Shown in pieces: positions 41,891 to 55,070 of a stretch of DNA of 64,000 nucleotides. Source of the stretch: Begonia masoniana (lineage: Eukaryota > Streptophyta > Magnoliopsida > Cucurbitales > Begoniaceae). The position numbers and the translations under genes were made by a program. Under the pieces are notes generated by a model. That model searched no databases and was not told the DNA's origin. It saw only the letters and a list, made by a program, of their open reading frames with translations. The DNA is taken from contig CM039503.1 in the NCBI GenBank assembly GCA_022432975.1, positions 44,224,655-44,288,654 of the forward strand, written 5' to 3'. How positions within the stretch are numbered: the first letter of the stretch is position 1; every line of letters starts with the position of its first letter.

Positions 41891-44800
41891 GATATTTGCC
41901 TTTATTGAGCCTGGTGACGTCGACGACGAGGCTCAGCCGTCTGTGATATCAGGTACTATATTGATTATGTGCATAGCTGTACTTTCTTTGATAGATACGG
42001 GAGCTACGCACTCATTCATTTCAACTGCTTGCATGACTAGATTGGGATTAGAGTTTGAGTTAGCAGAGTTCGAGTATAGAGTGATGCTACCTTCGGGAGA
42101 GCATATGCAGTCATATCGTATTTTCCAGGGCAATGTCGTCTCAGTGGGGAATAATACCCTTTATGCTTGTTTGATAGTTATGAGCATAGAGTGGTACGGT
42201 CTTATCATTAGGGATGGACTGGCTGTCACAGCACTTCGCCACCATCGATTGTCGATCCAGGATTGTGACTTTTCGGCCCCCGGGTAAAGCCGAGTTTGCT
42301 TATCAGGCGATGAACAGGTTGAGTGGGTCGCCTACTTCCTATTCTATGAAGGTCAACGAGCAATTTAGAGGTGAATGCTCGATTTATCTGGCCACAATCA
42401 GTTGATACTCAGTTGCTCAGTGGAGTAAAGCCGAGTGACCTTCCTATAGTCAGAGAATTCTCTGAGATTTTCCTTGATGATCTTCCCGGATTACCGCCGG
42501 ATAGGGAGATCGAATTTACCATTGATGTGTATCCGAGCTCCACGCCAGTGTCTAAGAATCCATACAGATTGACGCCTACTGAATTGAGAGAGTTGAAAAC
42601 TCAGCTTGAGGAGTTGCTGGATAAGGGTTTCATCCGACCCAGTTTTTCTCCTTGGGGTGCACCCGTTCTGTTCGTTAAGAAGAAGGACAGGACTCTCAGG
42701 ATGTGCTTGGATTACAGAGAGCTGAATAAGCTTACAGTGAAGAATAAGTATCCACTGCCCCGAATAGATGATTTATTTGATCAACTGCAGGGTGCCCAAG
42801 TGTTTTCCAGGATTGAACTACGCTCGAGTTATTGCTAGTTGAAGGTCCGGAGAGAAGATATTCAGAAAATAGCATTCCGAACGAGGTATGGGCATTACGA
42901 GTTCCTTGTTATGTCTTTTGGACTTACTAATGCCCCTACAGCGTTTATGGACTTGATGAACCGTGTTTTCAAGGAGTATTTGGACAAGTTTGTTGTTGTT
43001 TTCATCGACGACATCTTGATCTATTCTAAAATGAAGGAAGAACATGAGGGGCATCTGAGGATTGTTTTGAGAATTTTGAGTCAACACCGTCTATATCCAA
43101 AGTTTTCTAAGTGCGAGTTCTGGCTGGACAAAATCGGTTTTCTTGGCCATATCATATCACAGGAAGGAGTTTCTATGGATCCGAGTAAAATTCAGGTGGT
43201 CAGGGATTGGCCACAGGCTACAAACGTGCGTGAGATACGTGGATTTCTCGGGTTGGCTGACTATTATCGGAAGTTCATAGAGAGATTTTTGAAGATTGCA
43301 GTTCCTCTCTCACACTTGACTCGGAAGAATGAGAAGTTTATATGGTCGGCTGCTTGTGACTGGACTTTTATGGAGTTAAAGCAGAAGTTGACTACAGTTC
43401 CAGTTCTGACACTGCTCGTTGAAGGTGACAAGTTCAGCATTTATTGCGATGCGTCTGGAATTGGGCTCTGGTGCGTATTGATGCAAGAAGGGAGAGTTAT
43501 TGCTTATGCTTCTCGGCAGTTGAAGCCATATGAGCAGAATTATCCTACGCACGACTTGGAATTAGCAGTTGTGGTCTTCGCACTGAAAATTTGGAAGCAC
43601 TATTTATATGGGCAACAGTGCGAGATATTTTCAGACCATAAGAGCCTGAAGTACTTGTTTACGCAGAAAGAGCTGAATATGCGACAACGAAGGTGGCTGA
43701 AATTTGTTAAAGACTATGAGTTTGAAATCAAGTACCACCCAGGAAAGGCGAACAAGGTCGCTAATGCTTTGAGCCAAATGCCTACTGCAGTTAGCCATCA
43801 CTTGCAGCGATGTCGATTACGTTGAGGTCTGAGATTGAGAAGTTTGATGTGGAGATTGTGGCAGAGTTGTCCAGTATGCTCACCAACATTTCTCTCAGGC
43901 CGACTATTCTGGATAAGATACATGAAGCTCAGCAGAAATATATGGAGTGTGAGGAGCTTCGATTGAGCATGACGTCTGGAGACTTGTCTGATTTTAACTT
44001 GTTAGATGATGGTATTCTGAAGTTCAGGCATAGGTGGTATGTGCCTAACGACGAGGAGCTAAGGAAGGAAATATTGGCCGAGGCGCATTCTTCAGCATAC
44101 TCTGTACATCCAGGAGGTACATAAATGTACAGAGATTTAAAGCAACACTTCTGGTAGCCGAACATAAAGAAAGAGGTCGCCAAGTACGTGGAAACTTGTT
44201 TAGTTTGTCAACAGGTAAAGGCAGAACACCAGAGACCGGTTTGAACATTACAGCCACTGCCGATTCTGGAGTGGAAATGGGAGCAGATCTCCATGGATTT
44301 TATTGTGGGGCTCCCGAGGGCGACGAAAGGGCATGATTGCATCTGGGTGGTTGTGGACCGATTGACAAAGTCTGTGAAGATGACATCTTCTATGGATCAG
44401 CTCGCCGAGCTTTATGTGCAGGAGATTGTTAGACTGCATGGAGTACCAATTTTGATTGTCTCTGATCGAGATCTGAGATTTACATCGAAGTTCTGGAAGA
44501 GTCTGCACAAAGCTACGGGGACTCAGCTAAATTTCAGCACGGCCTTTCATCCTCAGACTGATGGTCAGACAGAGAGAACGAATCAGATTCTGGAAGATAT
44601 GCTCAGAGCTTGTGTGTTGGAATTTCAGGGATCGTTGAGTAGGTATTTGCCACTGATCGAGTTCTCTTACAACAATAGCTTCCAGGCTACCATCGGTATG
44701 GCTCCGTACGAGACATTGTATGGTCGAAAGTGTAGATCTTCAGTTATATTGGGACGAGGTTGGCGAAGCTAGTATTGTTGGTCCTGAGATTTTACAGTAA

Positions 44801-45319
44801 ACGACAGAGAAGATTGCCGTTATCAGACAGCGTATCGAGATAGCTCAGAGCCGACAGAAAAACTACGCTGACACGAGATGGAGGGAACTGGAATTCGAAG
44901 AAGGTGACGAGGTTTATTTGAAGATTTCTTCGTTCAAGGGAGTTATGCCATTCGGAAGAAAGGGCAAGCTAAGCCCTCGATATGTGGGGCCCTTCCTTAT
45001 TTTGAAGAAGATCGGGAAGATGACGTATCGACTACAGCTTCCGGATTCAATGGAAGGTATCCACAATATATTTCACATGTCTATGCTTCGAACGTGTTTG
45101 CGCGATCCATCGCATATCGTGGAGGCAAGAGAGATCGAGGTACAGCCTACCTTGACTTATGTGGAGAAGCCGGTATGTATTCTAGAATCTTCCATCAAGG
45201 TGTTGCGCAATAAAGAGATTCTGCTAGTCAAAGTTTTATGGCGGAACCACGGGGTGGAGGAAGCTACTTGAGAGCGACAGCAGGATATGATGGCTAAGTA
45301 TCCTGAGTTGTTTCTGTAA
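41891..45319 (+). pseudogene. gypsy pol, second Tekay-type element, heavily broken
   Basis: Protease has LIDTGATHSFI near 41985 (Thr instead of Ser in D-S/T-G). Frame changes occur near 42205, 42370 and 43815. Reverse transcriptase: PPDREIEF, then FIDDILIYS near 43003 with both Asp; a TAG at 42836-42838 replaces Gln in the YYQLK motif. RNase [15 protein letters not shown] near 43438 and an altered DALSR (NALSQ). Integrase: stops near 44122, 44155 and 44242, MDFIVGLP and IVSDRDLRFTS kept, then a frame change near 44745. The chromodomain-like tail (ILLVKVLWRNHGVEEAT) has TGA where Trp is expected, then runs to a TAA near 45319. Confidence 0.87.
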
Positions 45320-45359
45320 TCAAATTTTGTGGACAAAATTTTAAATAAGGTGGATGGAA

Positions 45360-47457
45360 TGTAACACCCGGCTTTACGGGATTTTGATATTCCAATATAT
45401 AATGACATTTTTGTAAATATGTCAAATTAAGTCCGTTTTGCAAAAGGAAAGCGTTATTAGAATCCTAATAATTAATAAGGATTTTAGGAGAAATACGAAA
45501 GTTTTTGGAGTTGTAACGCTAATTACGAGGATTTTACGTTTCTCGTAATATAAAAGATATTTTAGTAAAAATAGTAAACGATATCCGTTTTACGAACAGA
45601 CAGTTTTAATGGAACCCTAGTAATAAATTGGGATTTATGATGAAATAAGAAAATTTGGAGGAATCGGATCCATGGTTAGGTAACGAAACAAAAGACGAAA
45701 CAATAGAAAATCAAAAGGAAGGGCAAAAAAGTTAATTTGCCAAGTAAATTTTATTAAAAATCACAAAAATCATTTCTTCTCCACCACACTTGTGATTTTC
45801 TTCTCCAGAGAACCCTCCCAGGCAATTCTCTTCTCCTCCTCTCCGCGTTTCTCTCTTCCAGTAACGAGCTCTCCTATGGCGACTCGTTTTCTTCGTGCTT
45901 TCTCCTCCAATCAACGCTCTAGGTAAGGTTCTGTAGTTTACAGACTTTAGTTTTCGATTTTCACGGAGATAAAACGATTAGGGTTTCATTTAGGGTTTCG
46001 TTAAAAACAAGATTTAGGGTTTGAAACTGATATGTTTACCGTAGTTGTGAATGTAATTGAAGTATCGAGCATTATTGGACAAAGTTAAATTGATTTGTGA
46101 GAAATTTTAGGGTTCGAGAATTTTAGCGGTTTTTGGAAAAACTCGTTAATGGAGGTCTTGGAGTGTCTAGCATGAATTGCTCGATAAATGCCTCGATTAG
46201 ATAAATTAAAACTTTAGGATAATTCTTTAGTTAAGATTTCGTAAATTTGGACGTTTGACGGATTAAGCTCGTATTAACGACAACTGTTATGAATTTCCTT
46301 AGGTGAACGACGCTCGTGGATGGAGCTAGAATTACAACGGACGCGAGGTAAGTTCTCGTGACTTACTATCGCCGATTGGCCTACACCGTACGTCGAAGTC
46401 GCGTCGATGATCATTGGTGAATTGCTCGTTTAAATGTTTTGTTTGGGTAGTTAGGATTAGTTCTTTTATAGGTTATGTTTTGTTGTCTTGATGGTATGTA
46501 TGATGTATGTTTACTTTACGCATTTAACTATTAATGCATCACGTCTTTTAAAATAGCATGAAAACGGATTTCTGTACATGTTTAAGAAAATGAAATGAAC
46601 GAATGAAATGAATCTACGTAATCTGTTATCTGGTCACGGCGAGGAGGGTTTAGCCCTCGGTGACAATCTGTCTGCAACCTAGTTAAAAAGTAAAATGAAC
46701 CAACGAAATGAATCTACGTAATCTATTATCTGGTCACGGCGAGTTGGTTTAGACCTCGGTGACAATCTGTCTGCGACGTAATGAAAAAGAACATGTCTGT
46801 ATGATTCATGAAACGCATATGCACAGCATGCATCTGCATTTACGAAACTTACTGAGCCTTTAGCTCATAGTTGTCTGTATGGTGTAGGTGATTTCGAAAC
46901 AGGTGAGGACGACGTTCCTCCTCCCGAAGCATGAGTCAGGTTGAAGAAGAATGGTCGCGGGAGTGTGCTGGCGCAGTCGAGGCATTTTTGACCCGTGGGG
47001 ATGTGTGTAAGTATTTTGGAGACACGTTAGTTAGATATGAACGATGAATGTATAGTTGAACATATTAGGATGTTTGGGATCTTGTTAGTGATAAGTTTAT
47101 GTTTTGATGTTTTGGAAACCTATTTTATAAACTGTTTTGTTAAGCTTTGTTGAAAGTTCACTTGGATTGCTTGTTGATTTTAAATTTCTTAGGAGTTTGT
47201 TAGTTTTCAAACGGAACCACGAGATTCGTTTTCAGGAAATTTTACTTCGTTTTAAACGTTTTGAATCGTATTTATAGTAATGGGTAAAACGAAGGATGTG
47301 AATGAGTGATTTTACGTTAAAGCGTTTTAGAATGTAAATTGATGTTGAAGTGTTTTGACAGGATAAATTGTATTGAAAGTTGAAGGCAGAATGGAGAAAA
47401 ATAGAGGGAGAAGTATAGGTGAAATGTGCAGGGAAAGAAGTGAAATAAGAGAAGCAA
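45360..47457 (+). repeat. 3' LTR of the second gypsy element, first part
   Basis: Matches 37312 onward and carries the empty site of the chimeric insertion. It is cut at the AGCAA target site by the CRM-like element and resumes at 58750. Confidence 0.92.
46303..46934 (+). other. putative spliced micro-ORF, best-preserved copy (exons 46303-46347 and 46888-46934)
   Basis: A 45-nt segment lies between TTTCCTTAG and GTAAGTTCTC. Its ATG (46320-46322) opens MELELQRTR, which joins in phase across the predicted intron to GDFETGEDDVPPPEA and a TGA at 46932-46934, a 24-residue acidic peptide. A branch-point-like ACTTACTGAG and TATGGTGTAG precede exon 3. Upstream in-frame codons in exon 2 (ERRSW) are shared with related LTRs, so translation could also begin in exon 1. 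Expression is unproven. Confidence 0.4.
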
Positions 47458-48728
47458 TGACGTGCCTCGTAGGCTCGTTACTAGATCACAAACCCGGACA
47501 CAAAATTTAACTGTTCAATGTTCTAACGACTTGTCTCTTTTTGCAGGTTTCGATTCACTCATGGACTTCACTTGGGAGCCGACTAAAGAGGATGAGGAGA
47601 AGCCTTACCATGTCATTCATTGGAGCATTCGCACGGAGCTTGCTGATAGCCCCATGGGAATTTGTCTTCCTGGGCCTTAATTTGTAATTTTTAATTTTTA
47701 AAACTCATTGGCATACATTCGCCTTTATTGTAAGGATTTTATAATTGCATTTCATGCATTAGATTGTGTGGTTAGGACTAGATGTATGGTGGTGGATTTG
47801 AGTTGGAGGAAGTTCAACAAAATATTCAAAGGAAAAGGCCCTACAATAAATGGAGCCCAATGGAAGCCTTGGCCCAAAGAAGAGCCCACAAAAAAAGATA
47901 TAATTTTGCAAGTACAAAAGTTAGTGGCAACATGGATTGATGATGTGGCAAGATTCCCTCCATTGATCCATTTAGGCATGACATTCATCTCCTCCCTAGG
48001 ATGTGTGCTTGTTTGCCTTGATCTTGGCCATCCATCCTTTTTGATCCAAGGGCCCTAATCCACCTAGGACTTCTATAAATGCATGGTATTAGTGATTGTA
48101 GACAACTTTTGGCTAAATCAATATACTACTATTTCCCTAAATCTCCCAAATTCCTTTGGTGATTTTTCCTTGGTTCTTTGAACCAAGAGGAGTTAGCCTC
48201 CATTGCTAGCCTAGCTTGGGTTGCTAGGTTAGCTCTTAATCATTCCCTCATCTTCTCCCTTGGGAGTTGAAACGAGGACGAAAATCCCCAGCCTACGGTG
48301 GTCGTTTTCTTTACGGAAAACGTGTATCCGGGAGCTTAAACCGTAAGCTCGCTCCTCGGATCCACCAAGGGTTTTCTTTACTTTTATTGCTATCACTTTT
48401 GCACACAAATCACTCTTTACTTTTCAGCTTTTCATTATCCACACACTCACTTTCTATTTTTTTATCTTTCTTATTTCCATTGCTTTACATTTCCTTGTCA
48501 TTTCTAACATATATTGTCATCTTATTCTCTTTATTTTCTTGTAATTTTGCTTCTCTTTACTAACCTATAATCTCGGCCATCATCTTAACATTTGTCTTCT
48601 TTATTTCTTGCCTTTAGTTTAGTATTTTATTTCAATATTCAAATATTGTTTACTAGCACCCAACCGAGCACCAACCTAGCATATTCGTGGGTCGTACACG
48701 GGCCCCCTTTCTAGGGGCCCCCGTGTCA
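47458..48728 (+). repeat. CRM-like element 5' LTR
   Basis: Starts with the same codons that end pol in the 3' copy (reading PRRLVTRSQTR from 47462). A TATA-like TATAAAT is at 48074-48080. A T-rich leader follows, and the end is CCCCGTGTCA. Confidence 0.93.
48074..48080 (+). promoter_or_regulatory. TATA-like box, CRM-like LTR
   Basis: TATAAAT about 615 bp into the LTR, downstream of the segment that is coding in the 3' copy. Conserved at 58096-58102 in the 3' LTR. This places the pol-coding part within U3. Confidence 0.5.
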
Positions 48729-49952
48729 AGTGGTATCAGAGCGCTAGACTTCCCTTGATGTGTTTTTGATGCATTTGGCAATCGCTAAAAGCTATACACA
48801 AAAACCGGGATAGCGCTCAATTTGTTTCTCGCATTATTTCTTATATATTTGGTGCTAATTTTGGCTAACTTGTGCTAATCCAACTTTTATTTTTGCTACC
48901 ATTATTTTGCTATATTAATGCTTGTTCTAATGTGGAAAAATATGGTGAACAATCCTACAAGAAAACGCACAAGGTAAAGCCCCAAATCTCTTAGTTTCAT
49001 TCCTTTATTTTCTCGGTTTCTTCTCCTTTGTGTGCCACGGTTTCTACCTTGTTTTTGCTTTATTTTGAGTCCTTATTTTTCTTTAGATCTAAGCCGAAAC
49101 TCTGTCGAAAATTTGGTAGAAAAGCAAGCATGAAATCGGCTTAAAGAAAATTGCTAAACCGGGTTATATTTGTTGCATAATCTTCACGATTTTCACTATA
49201 TTTGCCTCGGTTTATTGCTCCTTTAGTCTCGATTTTTGTTGGCATTTCTTGTTAGCATTTTAACCTTGTTTTAGCACTTAATTATTGTCCAATAACTATA
49301 TTAAAATTCTGGAAATTTTGGTGCTTCAATTCGGCTTGGAACTATTACTATCGAAAATAGGATTATTGTTGAAATTATCGCATCGGTTTTGTCTCTTTTG
49401 TTAAGCTCGAATTTGTCTATTATTTTTGCTGAATATTGCTCATGTTTTAGTTCATAAATTTACCTAATATATGCTGTTAAGTGAATGGATTAAATTGGTT
49501 AACAAGAAATTTGCAAAAGCATGAATTAAAGTAGCAAATTGGAGCTAGACATTAGATTAACAATTCTGCTATATTTGAATTAAATTCCAGCATGTTATTT
49601 TAACTTAAATGATGTTCTAAATTTTATCATTTGCTGTTTTTAGAGTTAATTAGTTGTCATTAATATTTCTCTAGTTTGTCCTTAGTAAAAATTGATAACT
49701 TGATTGAGTTTCTTGACAATTTGTGGTGAAAATGAATTATTGAAAATATTCACTTCTTGGTTGAGATATCAAGTGTTATTAAATTGTCTAGTTATCATCC
49801 TAATTAGCGTGATCCCTATTTTTATTGTTGTCTTAGCTAAGATTGTTCCTTAGTTCCTAAAATTGTCTAAGACATTAAGAAGATAAAAATCACACTAATT
49901 TAGGGAAATTTACTCAGACAAGAATTTCAATTTTTAATTAAATCACTCAACC
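48729..49952 (+). other. untranslated leader of the CRM-like element
   Basis: About 1.2 kb between the primer-binding site and the gag ATG. AT-rich with no open frame of note; typical of a long 5' leader. Nothing else recognised. Confidence 0.6.
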
Positions 49953-51250
49953 ATGCCTAATCGAAGTGGACTCAATCGAGAATCACCACACCAAGAACCA
50001 CATCGGACTAGGGATACTCTCCCACCCGAACACACCCGTTACGAAGGAGAAACTAGCTCTCAAGGAGGCATGCAAGGACAAATTGATGCCTTAACGAATA
50101 TAGTTAATAGCCTTGCCCAACAAGTCCAAACTATGCTGAACAATCCTCCTCGTAGAGAATTTCATGAACGTGTCCCCTCTCAAGAGACCTCCTCTAGGAT
50201 TATTCCCGAACGCCCTAGGCGTAGAGCACCTTTTCAACCACTTATAGAGGAAGAGGAATGGGTTGAACCCCAAAGAAGGAGACCACGTCATTTTAATTCG
50301 GAGGATGATAATTGGACGGAAGATGATGAAGAGTACCGACCTAATCGTCGTAGGGACAACGACGACCTCCGTAATTTCAAGATGACAATTCCCCCTTTCA
50401 ATGGGACGTGTGATGGAAACACGTATCTTGATTGGGTTGATAAGGTAGAGAGAATCTTTGAGTGTCACGACTATTCCGAGCGAGTCAAAATTCAACTCGC
50501 CTCCCTTGAACTAACGGGCCACGCCGCATTATGGTGGTCCAACCTTAAAAACCAAAGAATGCGTACACTAGGATACCCCATCTCAACCTGGAATTCCATG
50601 AAAGAGGAAATGCACAAGAGGTTCGTTCCCCGACACTACAAGCACGAACTCTTCCACCAACTTCACAACCTTAGACAAAATTCTCTCTCTGTTGATGAGT
50701 ATATCACGGAATTCGAAACTCTCAATATGCGTTGTGCTATTGATGAACCCCAAGAGCAACTCATCGCGAGATTCATTCGAGGTCTTAACCGCGATATTGG
50801 AGATGCGGTTGAAGTACAACAATTGCAAACCATGGACATGGTCATTCAACTCGCCCTCACGGTGGAAAGACAACTCAAACGAAAACGCAAGACCAACTTC
50901 CCAACTAAATTTCCACCTAGGCACCTAGATCAAGATAAACCCAAACCTCCATGGAAGAATGAAGAGAAAAGGCCCATTAACCGTAATTGGCCACCTAAAA
51001 CCCCATTCAACCAAAACAAACCCTTTCCTACGGACAAAAATCAATCAAACCCTCCTAAAGGACAAAGAGCCCGTGACGTCCAATGCTACAAGTGCTTAGG
51101 CAAGGGACATTACGCAAATGAATGTTCTAACCGTCGAGTGATGGTTATCAAGGAGTCAACCGGAGAATGGGAGAGTGAGAACGATGAAGGACAATACCTC
51201 GATAAGGAAGTAGGAGAAGAGGTAGATGACGAGAGCGAGCACGAGTCGGA
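49953..51250 (+). pseudogene. CRM-like gag (intact N-terminal part of a broken polyprotein)
   Basis: The frame opens MPNRSGLNRESPHQEP and shows a coiled segment (IDALTNIVNSLAQQVQTML), an Arg/Asp-rich stretch, the gag core (FNGTCDGNTYLDWVDKVERI, LTGHAALWWSNLK, MKEEMHKRFVPRHYK, LHNLRQNSLSVDEYI) and a CCHC knuckle CYKCLGKGHYANEC near 51085. This part has no stops and could in principle still be translated; it is labelled pseudogene because the polyprotein fails later in RT. An acidic linker (about 51160-51270) leads into protease. Confidence 0.8.
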
Positions 51251-54200
51251 TGAGTGTGCCGCTCAAGACGGACCACTTTTAATGGTGATTAGAAGATCCC
51301 TTGTCTCTAAAAATGTTGAGGAGGACTGCCAACGCGGAAACATTTTTCAAAGTAGATGTGCAGCCAAAGATAAAGTATGTTCGGTGATTATAGATAGTGG
51401 AAGTTGCGTTAATGTAGCTTCCCAAGATATGGTTAACAAGCTTGGATTGGAGTCGACAAACCACCCTAAACCATATAAATTGAGATGGTTGGATGATAGA
51501 GATGACATTAAAGTGACCAAACAAGTAACTATTAATTTTACTAGTGGAAAATATAAGGATTCGGTTACTTGCGATGTCGTGCCGATGAAAGCGAGTCATC
51601 TTCTATTAGGACGACCATGGCTCTATGACCGTAGGGTACATTATGATGGTTACCTCAACAACTATAGTTTGAAATTCGGCGGTAGAAATATCAAATTACT
51701 TCCTATGACCCCTGAACAAATTGCTCATGATGATGCGCTTAGGAAGGAGGAAAAGACTAAAGAAAATCTTTTGTTGACCAAAAAGGGATTAAGGGCTGCT
51801 GTGACTAAGGGAAAAATGGTGATTCTTGTTTTATTTAGAGACCGAATTATGGAGCTTGGAGAGATTCCCTTACCGATTCAAAACCTACTTAAGACTTATC
51901 AAGATGTTTTTCCTGAAGAACTACCCCCTGGACTACCCCCGATTAGAGGAATAGAACACCAAATCGACCTCCAACCCGGTGCTATGTTACCAAATCGACC
52001 GGCCTATAGGATGAGGCCTGAAGAAGCAAAAGAATTACAAAATCAAGTCCAAGAATTATTAGGGAGAGGATACATAAGAGAGTCGATGAGCCCATGTGCT
52101 GTACCTACCCTATTAGTACCTAAAAAGGATGGCTCTATGCGAATGTGTGTTGATAGTAGAGCTATCAACCAAATAAGATATGTTGGACGAATTGAGTGGA
52201 GCCTCAATTTTCTCTAAAGTTGACTTGAAGAGCGGGTATCACCAAATACGGATGAAAGAGGGTGATGAATGGAAGACCGCCTTCAAAACAAAATACGGAT
52301 TGTTTGAATGGATGGTTATGCCATTCGGTCTTACAAATGCCCCGAGCACCTTTATGCGGTTAATGCATCATGTTCTTAAGGAATTCCTTGGAAAATTTGT
52401 TGTCGTGTATTTCGATGACATCTTGGTATATAGTCGCGACCTCCCACAACATGTCAACCATCTCGGGATGTTATTTCAAACTCTCCGTCGTACTAAATTG
52501 TTTGGGAATTTGAGTAAGTGCTCCTTTGGGCAAGAGAAAGTTTACTTTTTGGGTTTTATCATTTCTAAGGATGGCTTGGAAGTGGATGAAGAGAAGGTTA
52601 AAGACATCAAGGAGTGGCCCACTCCTAATAGTATCACTGAAGTCCGTAGTTTCCACTGATTAGCCTCTTTTTACAGAAGATTCATTAAAGACTTCAGTTC
52701 TTTAGTCGCTCCTATTACGGAACTCACTAAGAAAGGAGTTGACTTTAATTGGACACCGACATGTCAAGGTAGCTTCGATATGATAAAAGAAAAACTTTGT
52801 CAATCACCCGTTTTGGCCCTTCCCGATTTCAACAAGGTTTTTGAGATCAAGAGTGATGCCTCCGGTATTGGCATTGGAGCTGTATTGATGCAAGATGGCA
52901 AACCTCTTGCGTATTTTAGTGAAAAATTGAAAGGAGCTGCTTTGAACTATTCAACTTATGACAAAGAGTTTTATGCCGTGATTAGAGCTCTTGAACATTG
53001 GCAACATTACTTACTTTCAAAAGAGTTTGTGATTCACTCCGACCACCAATCCCTTAAGCACATTAAGAGCCAACACAAACTCAACAAGCGTCACGCAAAA
53101 TGGGTGGAATTCTTGGAAAGATTTCCCTACATTCTCAAATATTTGAAAGGGTCTGATAATACCGTTGCCGATGCTTTATCTCGTAGACGTATCCTCTTAA
53201 CGGAATTAAGTGTTAGATTTTTCGGATTTGAATGGATCAAAACCTTGTATGCATCCGATAAAGATTTTGGATTGCCTTATCACGTTTGCCAAACTAAGGT
53301 TGAAGGAGGATATAGTCTTATCGATGAATTTCTATTAAAGAATGGGAAATTGTGTATTCCTAATTGCAGTCTTAGACAATGCCTCATTAAAGAAGCTCAT
53401 GGAGGAGGATTGTCTGGGCATTTTGGGGAAAAGAAAACCCTCGAACTATTGAAAGAAAAATTTCATTGGCCTCACATGATGAAAGACGTACACCACTATG
53501 TCGAGAAGTGTATTGTTTGTAAGAAGGCTAAAAGCAAAGTTCTACCCCAAGGACTTTACCTTCCTTTACCAGTTCTTACACACCCTTGGGTAGAAATTAG
53601 CATGGATTTTGTTTTGGGGTTACCACGAACGGGACGTAATAAAGATTCTATACTCGTGGTTGTGGATAGATTCTCCAAAATGGCGCATTTTATCGCCTGC
53701 AATAAGACTGATGATTCTGCTGCTATAGCCGACCTATTCTTCAAGGAGATAGTTAGACTCCATGGAGTGCCTCAATCTATTGTGTCAGATCGCGATACTA
53801 AATTTTTTAGCACTTTTTGGAAAACTTTATGGAAGAAGTTAGGGACTACATTATGTTTTAGTACATCTTTCCATCCCCAAACGGACAGCCAAACGGAAAG
53901 TGGTCAATAGGACTTTGGGAACTCTTCTCCGAAGTGTCATAGGTAAGAATCTAACCAATTGGGACATATTACTACCCCAAGATGAATTCGGTTATAACCG
54001 AAGCCTTCATTCCACCACTCAGCAAACGCCATTTGAGGTAGTATATGGTTTTAATCCGAACATACCCTTGACACTTATTCCTATTCCAACCCAGGACCTA
54101 ATTAACCCTTCGGGAGTGAATAAAGCAGAGCAAATGAAAAAGTTGTATGAAAAGGTTTGCCAAACCATTGAGAAGAATAACGCCAATTATGCGAAGCATG

Positions 54201-54718
54201 TGAATAAAGGACGAAAGAAGGTAATTTTCAATGTTGGAGATTTGGTGTGGATACACCTTAGAAAAGAACGGTTTCCCGCCAAAAGACGCTCCAAGCTATT
54301 ACCTAGAGCTGAAGGACCCTTTAAAGTTTTAGAGCGCATAAATAACAATGCTTACAAATTGGAGTTACCTGGTGATTATGGGGTATCATCCACCTTCAAC
54401 GTGCAAGATTTGTCCCCTTATATTGGAGAATTGGGACATGAAGAGGAGGCTGAGCTAATGGATTTGAGGCCAAATCCTCAGCCACCCGGAGGGGATGACG
54501 TGCCTCGTAGGCTCGTTACTAGATCACAAACCCGGGCACAAAATTTAACTGTTCAATGTTCTAACGACTTGTCTCTTTTTGCAGGTTTCGATTCACTCAT
54601 GGACTTCACTTGGGAGACGACTAAGGAGGATGAGGAGAAGCCTTACCATGTCATTCATTGGAGCATTCGCACGGAGCTTGCTGATAGCCCCATGGGAATT
54701 TGTCTTCCCGGGCCTTAA
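51251..54718 (+). pseudogene. CRM-like pol reading into the 3' LTR
   Basis: Protease keeps IIDSGSCVNVAS near 51387. Reverse transcriptase has GLPPIRGIEHQIDL and [15 protein letters not shown]; then a small deletion with loss of frame at about 52170-52185 removes the stretch before [29 protein letters not shown] and YFDDILVYS (near 52410) follow. A TGA at 52657-52659 replaces the residue after FH in the [11 protein letters not shown] motif. RNase [15 protein letters not shown] near 52850. Integrase: zinc-finger and core motifs ([22 protein letters not shown]) and then a one-base frame change near 53900. The last 74 codons (54496-54718, from VPRRLVTRSQTR to GICLPGP) lie in the 3' LTR. Confidence 0.87.
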
Positions 54719-55070
54719 TTTGTAATTTTTAATTTTTAAAACTCATTGGCATACATTCGCCTTTATTGTAAGGATTTTATAATTGCATTTCATGCATTAG
54801 ATTGTGTGGTTAGGACTAGATGTATGGTGGTGGATTTGGGTTGGAGGAAGTTCAACAAAATATTCAAAGGAAAAGGCCCTACAATAAATGGAGCCCAATG
54901 GAAGCCTTGGCCCAAAGAAGAGCCCACAAAAAAAGGTATAATTTTGCAAGTACAAAAGTTAGTGGCAACATGGATTGATGATGTGGCAAGATTCCCTCCA
55001 TTGATCCATTTAGGCATGGCATTCATCTCCTCCCTAGGATGTGTGCTTGTTTGCCTTGATCTTGGCCATC

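Noticed and set aside
47708..48058. 116-codon frame in the CRM-like LTR, also present in the 3' LTR
   Set aside because: It lies in U3 upstream of the TATA-like box and its conservation is explained by LTR identity; an antisense frame is equally conserved.
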